Source: Chryseobacterium lacus (GTDB lineage Bacteria; Bacteroidota; Bacteroidia; Flavobacteriales; Weeksellaceae). Taken from it: a stretch of 64,000 nt of DNA. A program made the position numbers and the translations under genes. Where the stretch lies: the NCBI RefSeq assembly GCF_003336205.1, contig NZ_QPIE01000001.1:310001-374000 (forward strand). The letters run 5' to 3'. This document shows positions 28,029 through 36,173 of this stretch, piece after piece. Each line of letters begins with the position of its first letter. The first letter of the stretch is position 1. The notes below the pieces were generated by a model, which saw only the letters and a program-made list of their open reading frames with translations, searched no databases and was not told where the DNA came from.

Positions 28029-28823
28029 ATGCGTAGTGTTGTAATATTGTTTACCTGTTTGCTGATGTCAAATCTGAATGCTCAGGTGTTTTCTGGTGAA
28101 ATTCTTCTTCGCGACCGATCGTCTTATTATCTGAATCAGGTGTATGTTACGAATCTGAATGAACAACGCACCGTTCTTACCAATTTCAACGGAAATTTCA
28201 GCATCGACGCCAAACCTGGAGATGTAGTGCGTTTTACGTCTATTGTTACAGATCGGAAAGATGTGGTGATTACGGAAAAAATGCTTCAAACTTCCTTGAA
28301 TATTGTAGAACTGAAAATTGCTTATTACGAAATACAGGAAGTAGTGATTAACAAATTCAAACCTTCCGGAAATTTAAAGAAAGATGTTCTGTCACTGAAA
28401 ACAGGTGAAAAGGAAATGAAACTGAAAACCATTATTGGATTGCCCGAACCAAAAGGCGATGGCACACCTCAACAAGCGCCGGTTTTATCATTGGCGGATG
28501 GTGGACTTTCTTTTAGTATCGACACTATTTACGATTTGATCAGCGGTGATCATAAAAAGAAACAACGCCTGCAAAACTATGAAAAGATGAATGCTGCCAT
28601 AAACAATATTAAACAATATTATGGCGAAGAATATTTTTTAAAACTTAAAATTCCGAAGCAATTTATAGATAATTTCCTCCAGTTTGTGTACAGTTCCGAT
28701 GACCTGAGACCTCTGATAGCATCCGGAAATTATGAAGCAGTTGCCATTTATATTGAACGTTATCTTCCAATTTATCAGCGAAGGCTCCAAAACTCAAAAC
28801 TGATGGAAACTGTAACGGAATGA
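28029..28823 (+). CDS. Exported protein with carboxypeptidase-regulatory-like beta domain
   Basis: A 264-residue protein with an N-terminal signal (SVVILFTCLLMSNLNAQ). Residues about 22-100 form the beta-sandwich seen in CarboxypepD_reg-like domains (GEILLRDRSSYYLNQVYVTN, RTVLTNFNGNFSIDAKPGDVVRFTSI). The rest is a helical region of unknown function. Many Bacteroidetes proteins have this layout; no catalytic residues are seen. A complete promoter lies immediately before the ATG, and the next start codon downstream (Met13) would cut into the signal peptide, so the ATG at 28029 is preferred. The next gene follows 52 bases later. Confidence 0.78.
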   Translation: MRSVVILFTCLLMSNLNAQVFSGEILLRDRSSYYLNQVYVTNLNEQRTVLTNFNGNFSIDAKPGDVVRFTSIVTDRKDVVITEKMLQTSLNIVELKIAYYEIQEVVINKFKPSGNLKKDVLSLKTGEKEMKLKTIIGLPEPKGDGTPQQAPVLSLADGGLSFSIDTIYDLISGDHKKKQRLQNYEKMNAAINNIKQYYGEEYFLKLKIPKQFIDNFLQFVYSSDDLRPLIASGNYEAVAIYIERYLPIYQRRLQNSKLMETVTE

Positions 28824-28875
28824 TAACATTTCCCGAAAAATCCCGTTATTTCTAATAATTTTTAAACTATAGAGA

Positions 28876-29757
28876 ATGTACAAATTCCTTTTTTTCATAT
28901 TCGCGCTGTTTGCGTTTACGATTGTTCCGGCACAGCAGAAAATGAAAAACTACAATAATATTATAAAAAGCCACAACATTTATGAACTGGATGCATTTCT
29001 GCGCGATGCGCATCCTGATGATCCGCGGAGATCTGTTTTGAAACCCCGGCTCATGGATCTTTTGGCCGATTATATTAAAAAAGCACATCCGGACGATCAG
29101 CGCGTTGCAGATATGCAGGGAAAACTCGCTATGCTGAAAAGACGGCCTTCTACCAAAATATCTTTTGACGAGATGAATGAAATCATCCGTCAGAAACAAA
29201 TCCGTTACTACCAGGAACAGCTTGCCAAAGCCCAACGTGAATTGGCCAATCCTACACCGAGAACCATCGTTAAAAAAACAACCGTTCCCACACCTGAGCG
29301 TGAAACTACACCTAAAAGAAGTTCTATATTTACTAAGAAATCTTCATCTTCCACTTCTTCAGCCACTGAAATCAAATCTGTAACAAACAAGTCCTCTTCA
29401 GTTGCAGTGAATTACGAAAATCCTGAGCAAGCCGAATTTGAAATGCTGATGAATCCTTCCGCCGAAGAACATAAAAATAAAACGGTAAAAGTTTTAAATT
29501 CACTTTTTGACAATGACCCAACCAGCAAAGACACCACCGTTCTGATTGAAAATCTGTCTGATTGCGATATGATTATGCGGATAGAAGGAACAGGTTACAC
29601 CAAATACAGGCTCGCTGTTCCCGCTAAAGGCCAGAATACTATTGTCATTTTGAAGGGCCAGTATCTGTTCTCAAGTTTGGTATGTGGCGCACAGTATGCT
29701 TCACAGAAAACTGTAAGTAAAGCAATTATGGTGTCTCTTGGAAATCCTCCAAAATAA
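28876..29757 (+). CDS. Exported protein, C-terminal domain shared with the 31553 gene (probably DUF6759)
   Basis: A 293-residue protein with a signal peptide (FLFFIFALFAFTIVPAQ). The N-terminal region carries a repeated short helix motif (AFLRDAHPDDPRRSVLKPRL and YIKKAHPDDQRVADMQGKL), then a Ser/Thr-rich linker, then a C-terminal beta-rich domain of about 95 residues (KVLNSLFDNDPTSKDTTVLIENLSDCDM..). That domain is clearly homologous to the one at 31553, with shared KVLN-LF, VPA, KGQY, C-A-Y-S-K positions. I believe the family is DUF6759, from memory. Function is unknown; it is likely in the periplasm or on the surface. Confidence 0.72.
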   Translation: MYKFLFFIFALFAFTIVPAQQKMKNYNNIIKSHNIYELDAFLRDAHPDDPRRSVLKPRLMDLLADYIKKAHPDDQRVADMQGKLAMLKRRPSTKISFDEMNEIIRQKQIRYYQEQLAKAQRELANPTPRTIVKKTTVPTPERETTPKRSSIFTKKSSSSTSSATEIKSVTNKSSSVAVNYENPEQAEFEMLMNPSAEEHKNKTVKVLNSLFDNDPTSKDTTVLIENLSDCDMIMRIEGTGYTKYRLAVPAKGQNTIVILKGQYLFSSLVCGAQYASQKTVSKAIMVSLGNPPK

Positions 29758-29796
29758 TTTGTAGCTTTCTTTTTCACCAGTTACATTGGGTTTCAT

Positions 29797-29804
29797 TACC
29801 TTTG
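29797..29804 (+). promoter_or_regulatory. -7 element (TACCTTTG) for trmB
   Basis: TAnnTTTG match 18 bases before the ATG at 29823. It overlaps the more upstream possible start at 29802 and so excludes it. No -33 TTG at 18-19 bases. Confidence 0.45.
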
Positions 29805-29822
29805 CACGCATTAATTTTACCA

Positions 29823-30506
29823 ATGGGGAAGAAAAATAAACAGGCGAGATTTGCTGAAAACAAACTCCTTACGAATGTGATGCAGCCTACTCGCGAAGAA
29901 GCCATCAGCGGTTATCACCTGAAAGGGAAATGGCGGTCAGAAATTTTTAAAAATGAAAATCCTGTTATTCTGGAATTAGGTTGCGGAAAAGGGGAATATT
30001 CGGTGGGATTGGCGCAGGCTTTTCCTAAGAAAAATTTTATAGGAATCGATATTAAAGGAGCCAGATTCTGGTTTGGAGCGAAAGAAGCAGATGAAAAAAA
30101 CCTTAAAAATGTTTGTTTTCTAAGAACACAAATTGAACTGATTGATCATTTTTTTGATACTGACGAAGTAGATGAAATTTGGATTACTTTTCCGGATCCG
30201 CAAATAAAATACAGGCGTACCAAACACCGGATGACCCATCCCGATTTTCTGGATCGATATAAAAAAGTCCTGAAACCCGACGGAATTATTCATTTAAAAA
30301 CAGATTCAGAATTTCTTCACGGATATACACTTGGGCTCTTGCAAGGATTGGGACATGAAATCATCTCTGCGCATCACGATATTTATGGTGCTCCGGAATA
30401 TGATCCCGAAACCCCTTTGCTGAGAGAAATTAAAACCTATTATGAAGAACTTTTTTCATCAAAAGGAAAAACCATTACCTATATCAAGTTTCGAATAAAA
30501 AGGTAA
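29823..30506 (+). CDS. trmB: tRNA (guanine-N7-)-methyltransferase
   Basis: SAM-dependent enzyme that methylates G46 in the variable loop of tRNAs. The SAM site is VILELGCGKGEYSVGLA; FIGIDIKGARFWFGAKEA and DEIWITFPDPQIKYRRTKHRMTH are the usual TrmB motifs, the latter including the PDP catalytic loop. The start at 29823 (MGKKNKQARFAEN) gives 227 residues. A possible earlier start at 29802 lies inside the -7 element and is rejected. It ends at a terminator shared with tsf. Confidence 0.95.
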   Translation: MGKKNKQARFAENKLLTNVMQPTREEAISGYHLKGKWRSEIFKNENPVILELGCGKGEYSVGLAQAFPKKNFIGIDIKGARFWFGAKEADEKNLKNVCFLRTQIELIDHFFDTDEVDEIWITFPDPQIKYRRTKHRMTHPDFLDRYKKVLKPDGIIHLKTDSEFLHGYTLGLLQGLGHEIISAHHDIYGAPEYDPETPLLREIKTYYEELFSSKGKTITYIKFRIKR

Positions 30507-30531
30507 TTCAACACCTTAAACGAAAAATAAG

Positions 30532-30566
30532 AATCCCGCTAAGACTATTCAAAGCGGGATTTTTTA
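30532..30566. terminator. Terminator between convergent trmB and tsf
   Basis: AATCCCGCT (30532-30540) pairs with AGCGGGATT (30553-30561). A T-run follows on the plus strand for trmB; on the minus strand the tail is weaker (CTTATTTTT), so it may also serve tsf. Confidence 0.75.
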
Positions 30567-30584
30567 TGGATGAAAAGGAAGATA

Positions 30585-31406
30585 TTAAGTAAGGCTTACT
30601 CTTACAAATCCTACCACTTTCAAATCGTCATTGATTGATTTTACGTAATCTGCGACAGAAATATTTCCGTCTTTGATGAACGCCTGGTGCACCAATGTGT
30701 TATCTTTATAAAAACGCTGCATTTTCCCTTTCAGGATGTTTTCGATAATATTTGCAGGCTTTCCTTCTTTAGTTAAAAGTTCTCTTTCGATATCCAATTC
30801 TTTATTGATTGTTTCTTCAGAAACTTTCGTTTCATCCAAAGCCATCGGGTTCATAGCTGCAACCTGCATCGATACAGATTTTGCAACTTCTTCAGCACCG
30901 GAAACATCAGCAGACAGTGAAGTAATGGCTGCAATTCTATTTCCTGCATGAATATATGCTCCCAAATAAGGACCTTCAATAGTTTCAAAAGAACCAACTT
31001 CGATTTTCTCTCCGATAACGCCGGTTTGTTCGGTCAGTTTATCCGCAACAGTGATTCCTTTATAATCAGAAGCCAGAAATTCTTCTTTTGTTTTTCCCAA
31101 AGCCAGTTCAGCCAGATCGTGAGCTAATTTCACGAAATCTTCATTTTTCGCAACAAAATCAGTCTCACAATTCAGTGCAATAATGACACCTCTTGTTTTG
31201 TCATTATTTACTTTTGCAATTACAGCACCTTCTGTAGATTCTCTGTCAGCTCTGTTCGCAGCAACTTTCTGTCCTTTTTTTCTAAGGATTTCTATTGCTT
31301 TGTCAAAATCTCCTTCCGCTTCAGTTAGCGCTTTTTTGCAGTCCATCATTCCTGCTCCTGTTGTGTTTCTTAGTTTCGCTACATCTGCAGCAACTGGTGT
31401 GTACAT
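30585..31406 (-). CDS. tsf: Elongation factor Ts
   Basis: Guanine-nucleotide exchange factor for EF-Tu. The N-terminal UBA-like domain (VAKLRNTTGAGMMDCKKALTEAEGDFDKAIEILRKKG) and the core with CETDFVAKNEDF are typical. The start is placed at 31406 (MYTPVAADVAKLR), giving 273 residues; an upstream frame to 31544 adds a hydrophobic stretch and runs through a -7-like TATCTTTG at 31463-31470. Unlike most bacteria, rpsB does not lie next to tsf here: the upstream neighbour is a divergent exported protein. Confidence 0.95.
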   Translation of the reverse strand: MYTPVAADVAKLRNTTGAGMMDCKKALTEAEGDFDKAIEILRKKGQKVAANRADRESTEGAVIAKVNNDKTRGVIIALNCETDFVAKNEDFVKLAHDLAELALGKTKEEFLASDYKGITVADKLTEQTGVIGEKIEVGSFETIEGPYLGAYIHAGNRIAAITSLSADVSGAEEVAKSVSMQVAAMNPMALDETKVSEETINKELDIERELLTKEGKPANIIENILKGKMQRFYKDNTLVHQAFIKDGNISVADYVKSINDDLKVVGFVRVSLT

Positions 31407-31552
31407 ATTATCTGATTTTTTTATTAAAAATTTCGTTAGATTGAGTTGGTTTTTTAGCCATGCAAAGATAATAATTATTATGCAAACTAAAATATAGTTT
31501 TCAGCGTTATGGTAAAGTGTTATTATTTTTTTAATGTAGCTCAATTATTGAT

Positions 31553-32125
31553 ATGAAAAAGATATTTATGTTGGCTTTTTTCTTTTGTCTGATTATAGTA
31601 TTAGGGCAAAAAAAGAAGTCTGCAGCCAAACTTCCGGCTGAAAAACTTACTGCGCAACAAGCTCAAATGAGCAATAACCCTCAGGTTATTGCCGCTTTTA
31701 TAAAAGCCAATCCAAATGATCCTAACATGAGATCATTACGAATAAAACTCATAGAACTCGTGACTCCGGCAAAAGATCTGGAAGCCAAACCGAAAGTAGA
31801 ACGGTTATCAAAAAGCAAACTTCGGAAAGAAGTGAGAAATGACCCGAAAGGTGGACAGCAAACTGCAAAAGTGCTGAATCATCTTTTCAATGATTCACCC
31901 AATAAAAAAGAAGCGTATGTTCAGATTGTGAATAAATCGAAGTGTAATCTGGTGGTAAAATTCAGTGGTAAAAATAATTATTACAACCTGAATGTTCCTG
32001 CGAACAATGATAATTTCATCATGATCAACAAAGGACAATATGTAGTAACCACCGGTATTTGCGATGCTAAATACTCGTCATCGAAAAATATCACAAAAGA
32101 TATTGCGATTACCCTGGCGAATTAA
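31553..32125 (+). CDS. Exported protein, paralogue of the 28876 gene (probably DUF6759)
   Basis: A 190-residue protein with a signal (MKKIFMLAFFFCLIIVLGQ). It is a shortened copy of the 28876 layout: one helix motif (AFIKANPNDPNMRSLRIKL), a basic linker, and the C-terminal beta domain (KVLNHLFNDSPNKKEAYVQI, VPANNDNFIMINKGQYVVT, CDAKYSS). The Ser/Thr linker of the larger protein is missing. It is divergent from tsf and ends at a strong hairpin. Function is unknown. Confidence 0.72.
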   Translation: MKKIFMLAFFFCLIIVLGQKKKSAAKLPAEKLTAQQAQMSNNPQVIAAFIKANPNDPNMRSLRIKLIELVTPAKDLEAKPKVERLSKSKLRKEVRNDPKGGQQTAKVLNHLFNDSPNKKEAYVQIVNKSKCNLVVKFSGKNNYYNLNVPANNDNFIMINKGQYVVTTGICDAKYSSSKNITKDIAITLAN

Positions 32126-32140
32126 AATATTCAACAATAA

Positions 32141-32177
32141 AAAAGCGAAGAATCTTGTGAATTCTTCGCTTTTTTTA
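32141..32177. terminator. Bidirectional terminator between the 31553 gene and accA
   Basis: GCGAAGAAT (32145-32153) pairs with ATTCTTCGC (32161-32169), flanked by an A-run on one side and a T-run on the other, so it works in both directions for the convergent genes. Confidence 0.85.
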
Positions 32178-32207
32178 TCGATACAAGTTACTTATTCCTA
32201 TAAAATT

Positions 32208-33164
32208 TTATCCTTTAAATTGTCCCATCGAAATGAATTTTTCCTGGCGCTGTTGCTCCAGTTCTTTCCCGGAAAATTTGGAAAAACCTTTGATATTCTG
32301 AATGATGGATTGCTTCAGGTGATCATAAGCTACTTTCGGTTCGTAATGCGCACCACCAAGCGGCTCTTCAATAATTCCATCGATAAATTTATGTTCCAGT
32401 GCATCTTTCGGAGTCAGTTTCAGTGCGTTGGCTGCATCTTCTTTATGATTCCAATTTCTCCATAAAATAGAAGAGCAACTTTCCGGGGCAATAACAGTGT
32501 ACCAAGTATTTTCCAGCATATAAACTTTGTTCCCGACACCGATTCCCAAAGCGCCTCCACTCGCGCCTTCGCCGATGATATAACAGAAAATCGGGGTTTT
32601 CAGCATCGTCATTTCAAAAATATTTCTGGCAATCGCTTCGCCCTGGCCTCTTTCTTCAGCTTCCAAACCAGGGTAAGCTCCTGGAGTATCAATTAAAGTA
32701 ACCACAGGGATTTTAAATTTCTCTGCAAGTTTCATCAGTCTCAGTGCCTTTCTGTATCCTTCAGGATTGCTCATTCCGAATCTTCTGTGCTGTCTTTCTT
32801 TGGTAGTTCTTCCTTTTTGAGTTCCAATCAGCATCACTCTATGGCCGTCTATCGTGGCAAGTCCGCCAATCATTGCAGGATCGTCAGCAAAATTACGATC
32901 GCCGTGAAGCTCCAGAAAACTGTCTTTATCTACAATGCCGTTTATAAAGTCTAAAGTATAAGGACGATTCGGATGTCTGGAGAGCTGAACGCGCTGCCAT
33001 GGCGTCAGATTTCCATAAATTTCTTTCTTTTTTTCAATTATCTTATCTTCGATTTGAGAACAGGCAAGCTTTACATCTACACCGGCGTCTTCGCCTACTA
33101 GCGAACAGGTTTGATACTGCTCCATTAATTCTTCAATCGGTTTTTCAAATTCTAAATATTCCAT
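32208..33164 (-). CDS. accA: Acetyl-CoA carboxylase carboxyltransferase, alpha subunit
   Basis: Transfers the carboxyl group from biotin to acetyl-CoA, making malonyl-CoA for fatty acids. It is 318 residues, the usual AccA length, with the crotonase-like core: [48 protein letters not shown] and [28 protein letters not shown] sequence at 33185-33192 on the minus strand could be its -7 element. accB and accC are about 8 kb away at 41.4-43.3 kb and accD is not in the window. gltX lies upstream in the same direction. Confidence 0.96.
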   Translation of the reverse strand: MEYLEFEKPIEELMEQYQTCSLVGEDAGVDVKLACSQIEDKIIEKKKEIYGNLTPWQRVQLSRHPNRPYTLDFINGIVDKDSFLELHGDRNFADDPAMIGGLATIDGHRVMLIGTQKGRTTKERQHRRFGMSNPEGYRKALRLMKLAEKFKIPVVTLIDTPGAYPGLEAEERGQGEAIARNIFEMTMLKTPIFCYIIGEGASGGALGIGVGNKVYMLENTWYTVIAPESCSSILWRNWNHKEDAANALKLTPKDALEHKFIDGIIEEPLGGAHYEPKVAYDHLKQSIIQNIKGFSKFSGKELEQQRQEKFISMGQFKG

Positions 33165-33209
33165 TCTGCTGAGAAATTATTGTTCAAATTTACTAAAAAT
33201 TGAAGAATT

Positions 33210-34721
33210 CTATTGAATATTGTTTATCGCATTCTGAATGCGGACTATAGTTTCTTCGGAACCAAGGATTTCCATAATATCAGGAACATCCGGACCTTTC
33301 AGTTCACCCACCAAAGCTAAACGCAGCGGCATCATGATTTTTCCCATTCCCAGAGATTTATTTTGAGCGAAATCCTGAATGTATTGTTTCAATACTTCGC
33401 GGTTGAAAGTGACAGATTGCAGTTCTGAAGCAAATTCTTTCATATTTTCGACAGCATCTTTGTTCCAGGCTTTTGCAACTGCTTTTTCATCATAAGATGC
33501 AGGGCTTTGGAAAAAGAATTTTCCGTCTTCATAAATATCTCTTGCGAACGTTGCCCTTTCTTTCATCAAAGCAATAATCTTCAAAATATTTTCTTTGGAA
33601 AGCGCAGAATCTTTAACCTGATCAATACTCATCAACATTTCCAAAACTTCTTCGTCTGTTTTTTTCTGAAGATACTGATGATTGAACCATTCGGCTTTTT
33701 CTTTGCTAAAACGTGCTCCTGCCTTGTGAAGTTTGTGTAAATCGAATTCCTGAGTCATTTCCTGGAGGCTCAAAATTTCTTTATCATCTGCCGGCGACCA
33801 GCCTAAAAGTGCCAGAAAATTCACAAAAGCTTCCGGAAGATAGCCTTGTTCGCGATATCCCGGATAAGTTTCACCTGAGGTTTTATCATGAAAATCCAGC
33901 GGGAACACCGGGAAACCGAATTTGGCACCGTCTCTTTTGCTGAGTTTTCCTTTTCCTTCAGGCTTTAAAATAAGTGATAAATGAGCAAACTCGGGAGCTT
34001 GCCATCCCATCGCTTCATATAACAGGACATGTAATCCCAAGGAAGGAAGCCACTCTTCGCCGCGAATAACGTGGCTGATTTTCATTTCGTAATCATCAAT
34101 AATATTAGCAAAATGATAGGTAGGCATGCCGTCGTTTTTTACCAGAACTTTATCATCTAATGTATTGGTATTCACGGTAAATTTTCCACGAATAATATCT
34201 TCTAAATTCAAAGTTCTGTCAACAGGCATTTTAAACCTGACTACGTGAGGCGTTTGCTGATCAATAAGCTTTTGCACCTCTTCTTCAGAAAGGGACAAGC
34301 TGTTTCTCAAAGTATTCCTTGTGATATAATTATAAGAAAAAACCTCACCTCGAGATTCAAATTCTGCACGGATTTGATCCAATTCTTCAGGCGTATCAAA
34401 GGCGATATAGGCAAAATCTGTTTTCAGGATTTCTGCAGTATATCGATCATAAATTTTCCTGCGTTCACTTTGTCTGTAAGGGCCATAATTGCCGCCGTGT
34501 TTCGGGCTTTCGTCCGGGATAATTCCTGCCCATTCCAAGGCTTCCATGATGTATTCTTCGGCTCCTTCCACATATCTTGCGGTATCCGTATCTTCAATTC
34601 TCAGGATAAAGTCGCCACCCTGATTTTTGGCAAAAAGATAATCATACAAAGCTGTTCTCATGCCTCCCAAGTGCAACGGTCCGGTAGGACTTGGCGCAAA
34701 ACGCACTCTTACTCTGTTCAT
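33210..34721 (-). CDS. gltX: Glutamate--tRNA ligase
   Basis: Class I synthetase charging tRNA-Glu, 503 residues. The HIGH-type motif is FAPSPTGPLHLGGMRTALYD at the N-terminus and the KMSKS-type motif is KLSKRDGAKFG. The C-terminal helical anticodon-binding domain is complete. As glnS and gatCAB are not visible, whether it also charges tRNA-Gln cannot be judged. A TAAATTTG at 34741-34748 (minus) is a possible -7 element with a leader of about 15 bases. Confidence 0.96.
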   Translation of the reverse strand: MNRVRVRFAPSPTGPLHLGGMRTALYDYLFAKNQGGDFILRIEDTDTARYVEGAEEYIMEALEWAGIIPDESPKHGGNYGPYRQSERRKIYDRYTAEILKTDFAYIAFDTPEELDQIRAEFESRGEVFSYNYITRNTLRNSLSLSEEEVQKLIDQQTPHVVRFKMPVDRTLNLEDIIRGKFTVNTNTLDDKVLVKNDGMPTYHFANIIDDYEMKISHVIRGEEWLPSLGLHVLLYEAMGWQAPEFAHLSLILKPEGKGKLSKRDGAKFGFPVFPLDFHDKTSGETYPGYREQGYLPEAFVNFLALLGWSPADDKEILSLQEMTQEFDLHKLHKAGARFSKEKAEWFNHQYLQKKTDEEVLEMLMSIDQVKDSALSKENILKIIALMKERATFARDIYEDGKFFFQSPASYDEKAVAKAWNKDAVENMKEFASELQSVTFNREVLKQYIQDFAQNKSLGMGKIMMPLRLALVGELKGPDVPDIMEILGSEETIVRIQNAINNIQ

Positions 34722-34820
34722 TTAATTTTATAATTTGCTGCAAATTTACTTAAAGTAAATGTATTTCTTTCCCGTGAATGGTATTCAAAATCGTAGTATG
34801 GACAATTAAATAGTTTGATG

Positions 34821-34828
34821 TATTTTTG
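34821..34828 (+). promoter_or_regulatory. -7 element (TATTTTTG) for the GT90 gene
   Basis: TAnnTTTG match 15 bases before the ATG at 34844. It overlaps the TTG at 34826, so that codon is unlikely to start translation. Confidence 0.45.
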
Positions 34829-34843
34829 AACAATTTTAGCAAA

Positions 34844-35782
34844 ATGGCGAAAGTTTACAGAAACAATAAATTACTCCTTTACATTCAGGGCTTTACGAGA
34901 GCATTGCTTCCTTCAAAAACTGCTGATAAAAAAATAAGTGAGCTTTACAAAACATTGTCAAAGGAAGAAAAAGAAATTGTAGAAAGAAGGGTAAATTATT
35001 ATAATAAAATTCACAAACCCACTGAAGTTCCACATCATGGAACGCTTGTGAAAGACCTCACTAAGCCAAAAACTCCGAAAGCTTATTATTTCGACACTTA
35101 TGAATTTGCGCGGCATTTCTCTCCTCATCTTCCGATAGATTATGCTTTTGGAGATGTAAATACCATTTTGGATTCTCCGATGATTACGAAAAGCCGGCCC
35201 ATTCATGGAAATAATGAAAATAATATTCTGTTGAATCTGGATAAAGGAAGGCATTTTGTTTCTGTAAAAGACGAGTTCCATTTTACAAATAAAAAAGACT
35301 TAATGATAGGCAGAGCAGCGGTCTATCAACAACACAGGATAGCGTTTTTTGAGAAATATTTTGAAAATCCGATGTGTGACTTGGGACAGGTAAATAAGAA
35401 AGGAGGAAATCCAAAATGGATTAAACCAAAAATTTCGGTTTCTGAGCATTTGCGCCACAAGTTTATCCTAAGCCTGGAGGGAAATGATGTTGCTACTAAT
35501 CTGAAATGGATCATGTCTTCCAATTCCATCGCTGTTTCGCCTCCTTTGAAAATGGAGACTTGGTATATGGAAGGGACGCTGCGACCCGATGAACATTTTA
35601 TCGGAATTAAGGAGAATTATGAAGATCTCGAAGACAAATTACAGTATTACATAGATCATCCGAAAGACGCTGATGACATCATTGCCAATGCAAAAAAACA
35701 CAGAGCTCAATTTGAAAATAAAAGTGTTGAAAATTTAGTTTCTATATTGGTTTTGAAAAAATATTTTGAGTACATTCGTTAA
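34844..35782 (+). CDS. Glycosyltransferase family 90 (CAP10/LpsA-like)
   Basis: A 312-residue protein matching the GT90 family (Glyco_transf_90), which in bacteria adds sugars to lipopolysaccharide and in eukaryotes gives O-glucosyl or xylosyl transferases. Family marks are FGDVNTILDSPMITKSRPI, MIGRAAVYQQHRIAFFEKYF, and the C-terminal core HKFILSLEGNDVATNLKWIMSSNSIAV followed by HFIGIKENYEDLEDKLQYYI. There is no signal peptide; a cytoplasmic, membrane-associated site is expected. A small cupin gene follows 15 bases later. Donor and acceptor sugars cannot be told. Confidence 0.87.
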   Translation: MAKVYRNNKLLLYIQGFTRALLPSKTADKKISELYKTLSKEEKEIVERRVNYYNKIHKPTEVPHHGTLVKDLTKPKTPKAYYFDTYEFARHFSPHLPIDYAFGDVNTILDSPMITKSRPIHGNNENNILLNLDKGRHFVSVKDEFHFTNKKDLMIGRAAVYQQHRIAFFEKYFENPMCDLGQVNKKGGNPKWIKPKISVSEHLRHKFILSLEGNDVATNLKWIMSSNSIAVSPPLKMETWYMEGTLRPDEHFIGIKENYEDLEDKLQYYIDHPKDADDIIANAKKHRAQFENKSVENLVSILVLKKYFEYIR

Positions 35783-35797
35783 CTGAAAAATCGTGTT

Positions 35798-36142
35798 ATG
35801 TTAGAAATAGGAGAACGACCGTGGGGGAAATATTATGTTCTGGCAGATGAAAAGAATTATAAAGTAAAAAGAGTCGAAGTATATCCAGGCCAAAAGTTAT
35901 CATACCAATATCATCATCAAAGACAGGAACAATGGACTATTGTAGAAGGAAATGCCATCGTTATTCTGGATGATAAAGAAATTTCACTTTCCTACGGACA
36001 TAGCATTTCGATTCCCTTGGGTGCAAAGCACAGGATTATGAATCTTACTGATAAGCCTTTAATATTCATTGAAGTACAAACCGGAAGTTATTTCGGGGAA
36101 GATGATATTGTGCGTCTGGAGGATGAGTATGACCGTCAATGA
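35798..36142 (+). CDS. Small cupin, mannose-6-phosphate isomerase type II C-terminal-like
   Basis: A 114-residue single cupin domain. It matches the C-terminal part of ManC-type bifunctional enzymes (ERPWGKYYVL, VKRVEVYPGQKLSYQYHHQRQEQWTIVEGNAIV, SISIPLGAKHRIMN), with the metal-binding His/Gln/His set YHHQRQEQW and KHR. No nucleotidyltransferase part is attached. It could isomerise a sugar phosphate or shape a nucleotide sugar for the preceding GT90 enzyme. The 15-base gap suggests co-transcription. It converges on the minus-strand glycan operon. Confidence 0.82.
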   Translation: MLEIGERPWGKYYVLADEKNYKVKRVEVYPGQKLSYQYHHQRQEQWTIVEGNAIVILDDKEISLSYGHSISIPLGAKHRIMNLTDKPLIFIEVQTGSYFGEDDIVRLEDEYDRQ

Positions 36143-36173
36143 TATAGTCTTTAGTTTTGCGCTGCAAAAAGAT

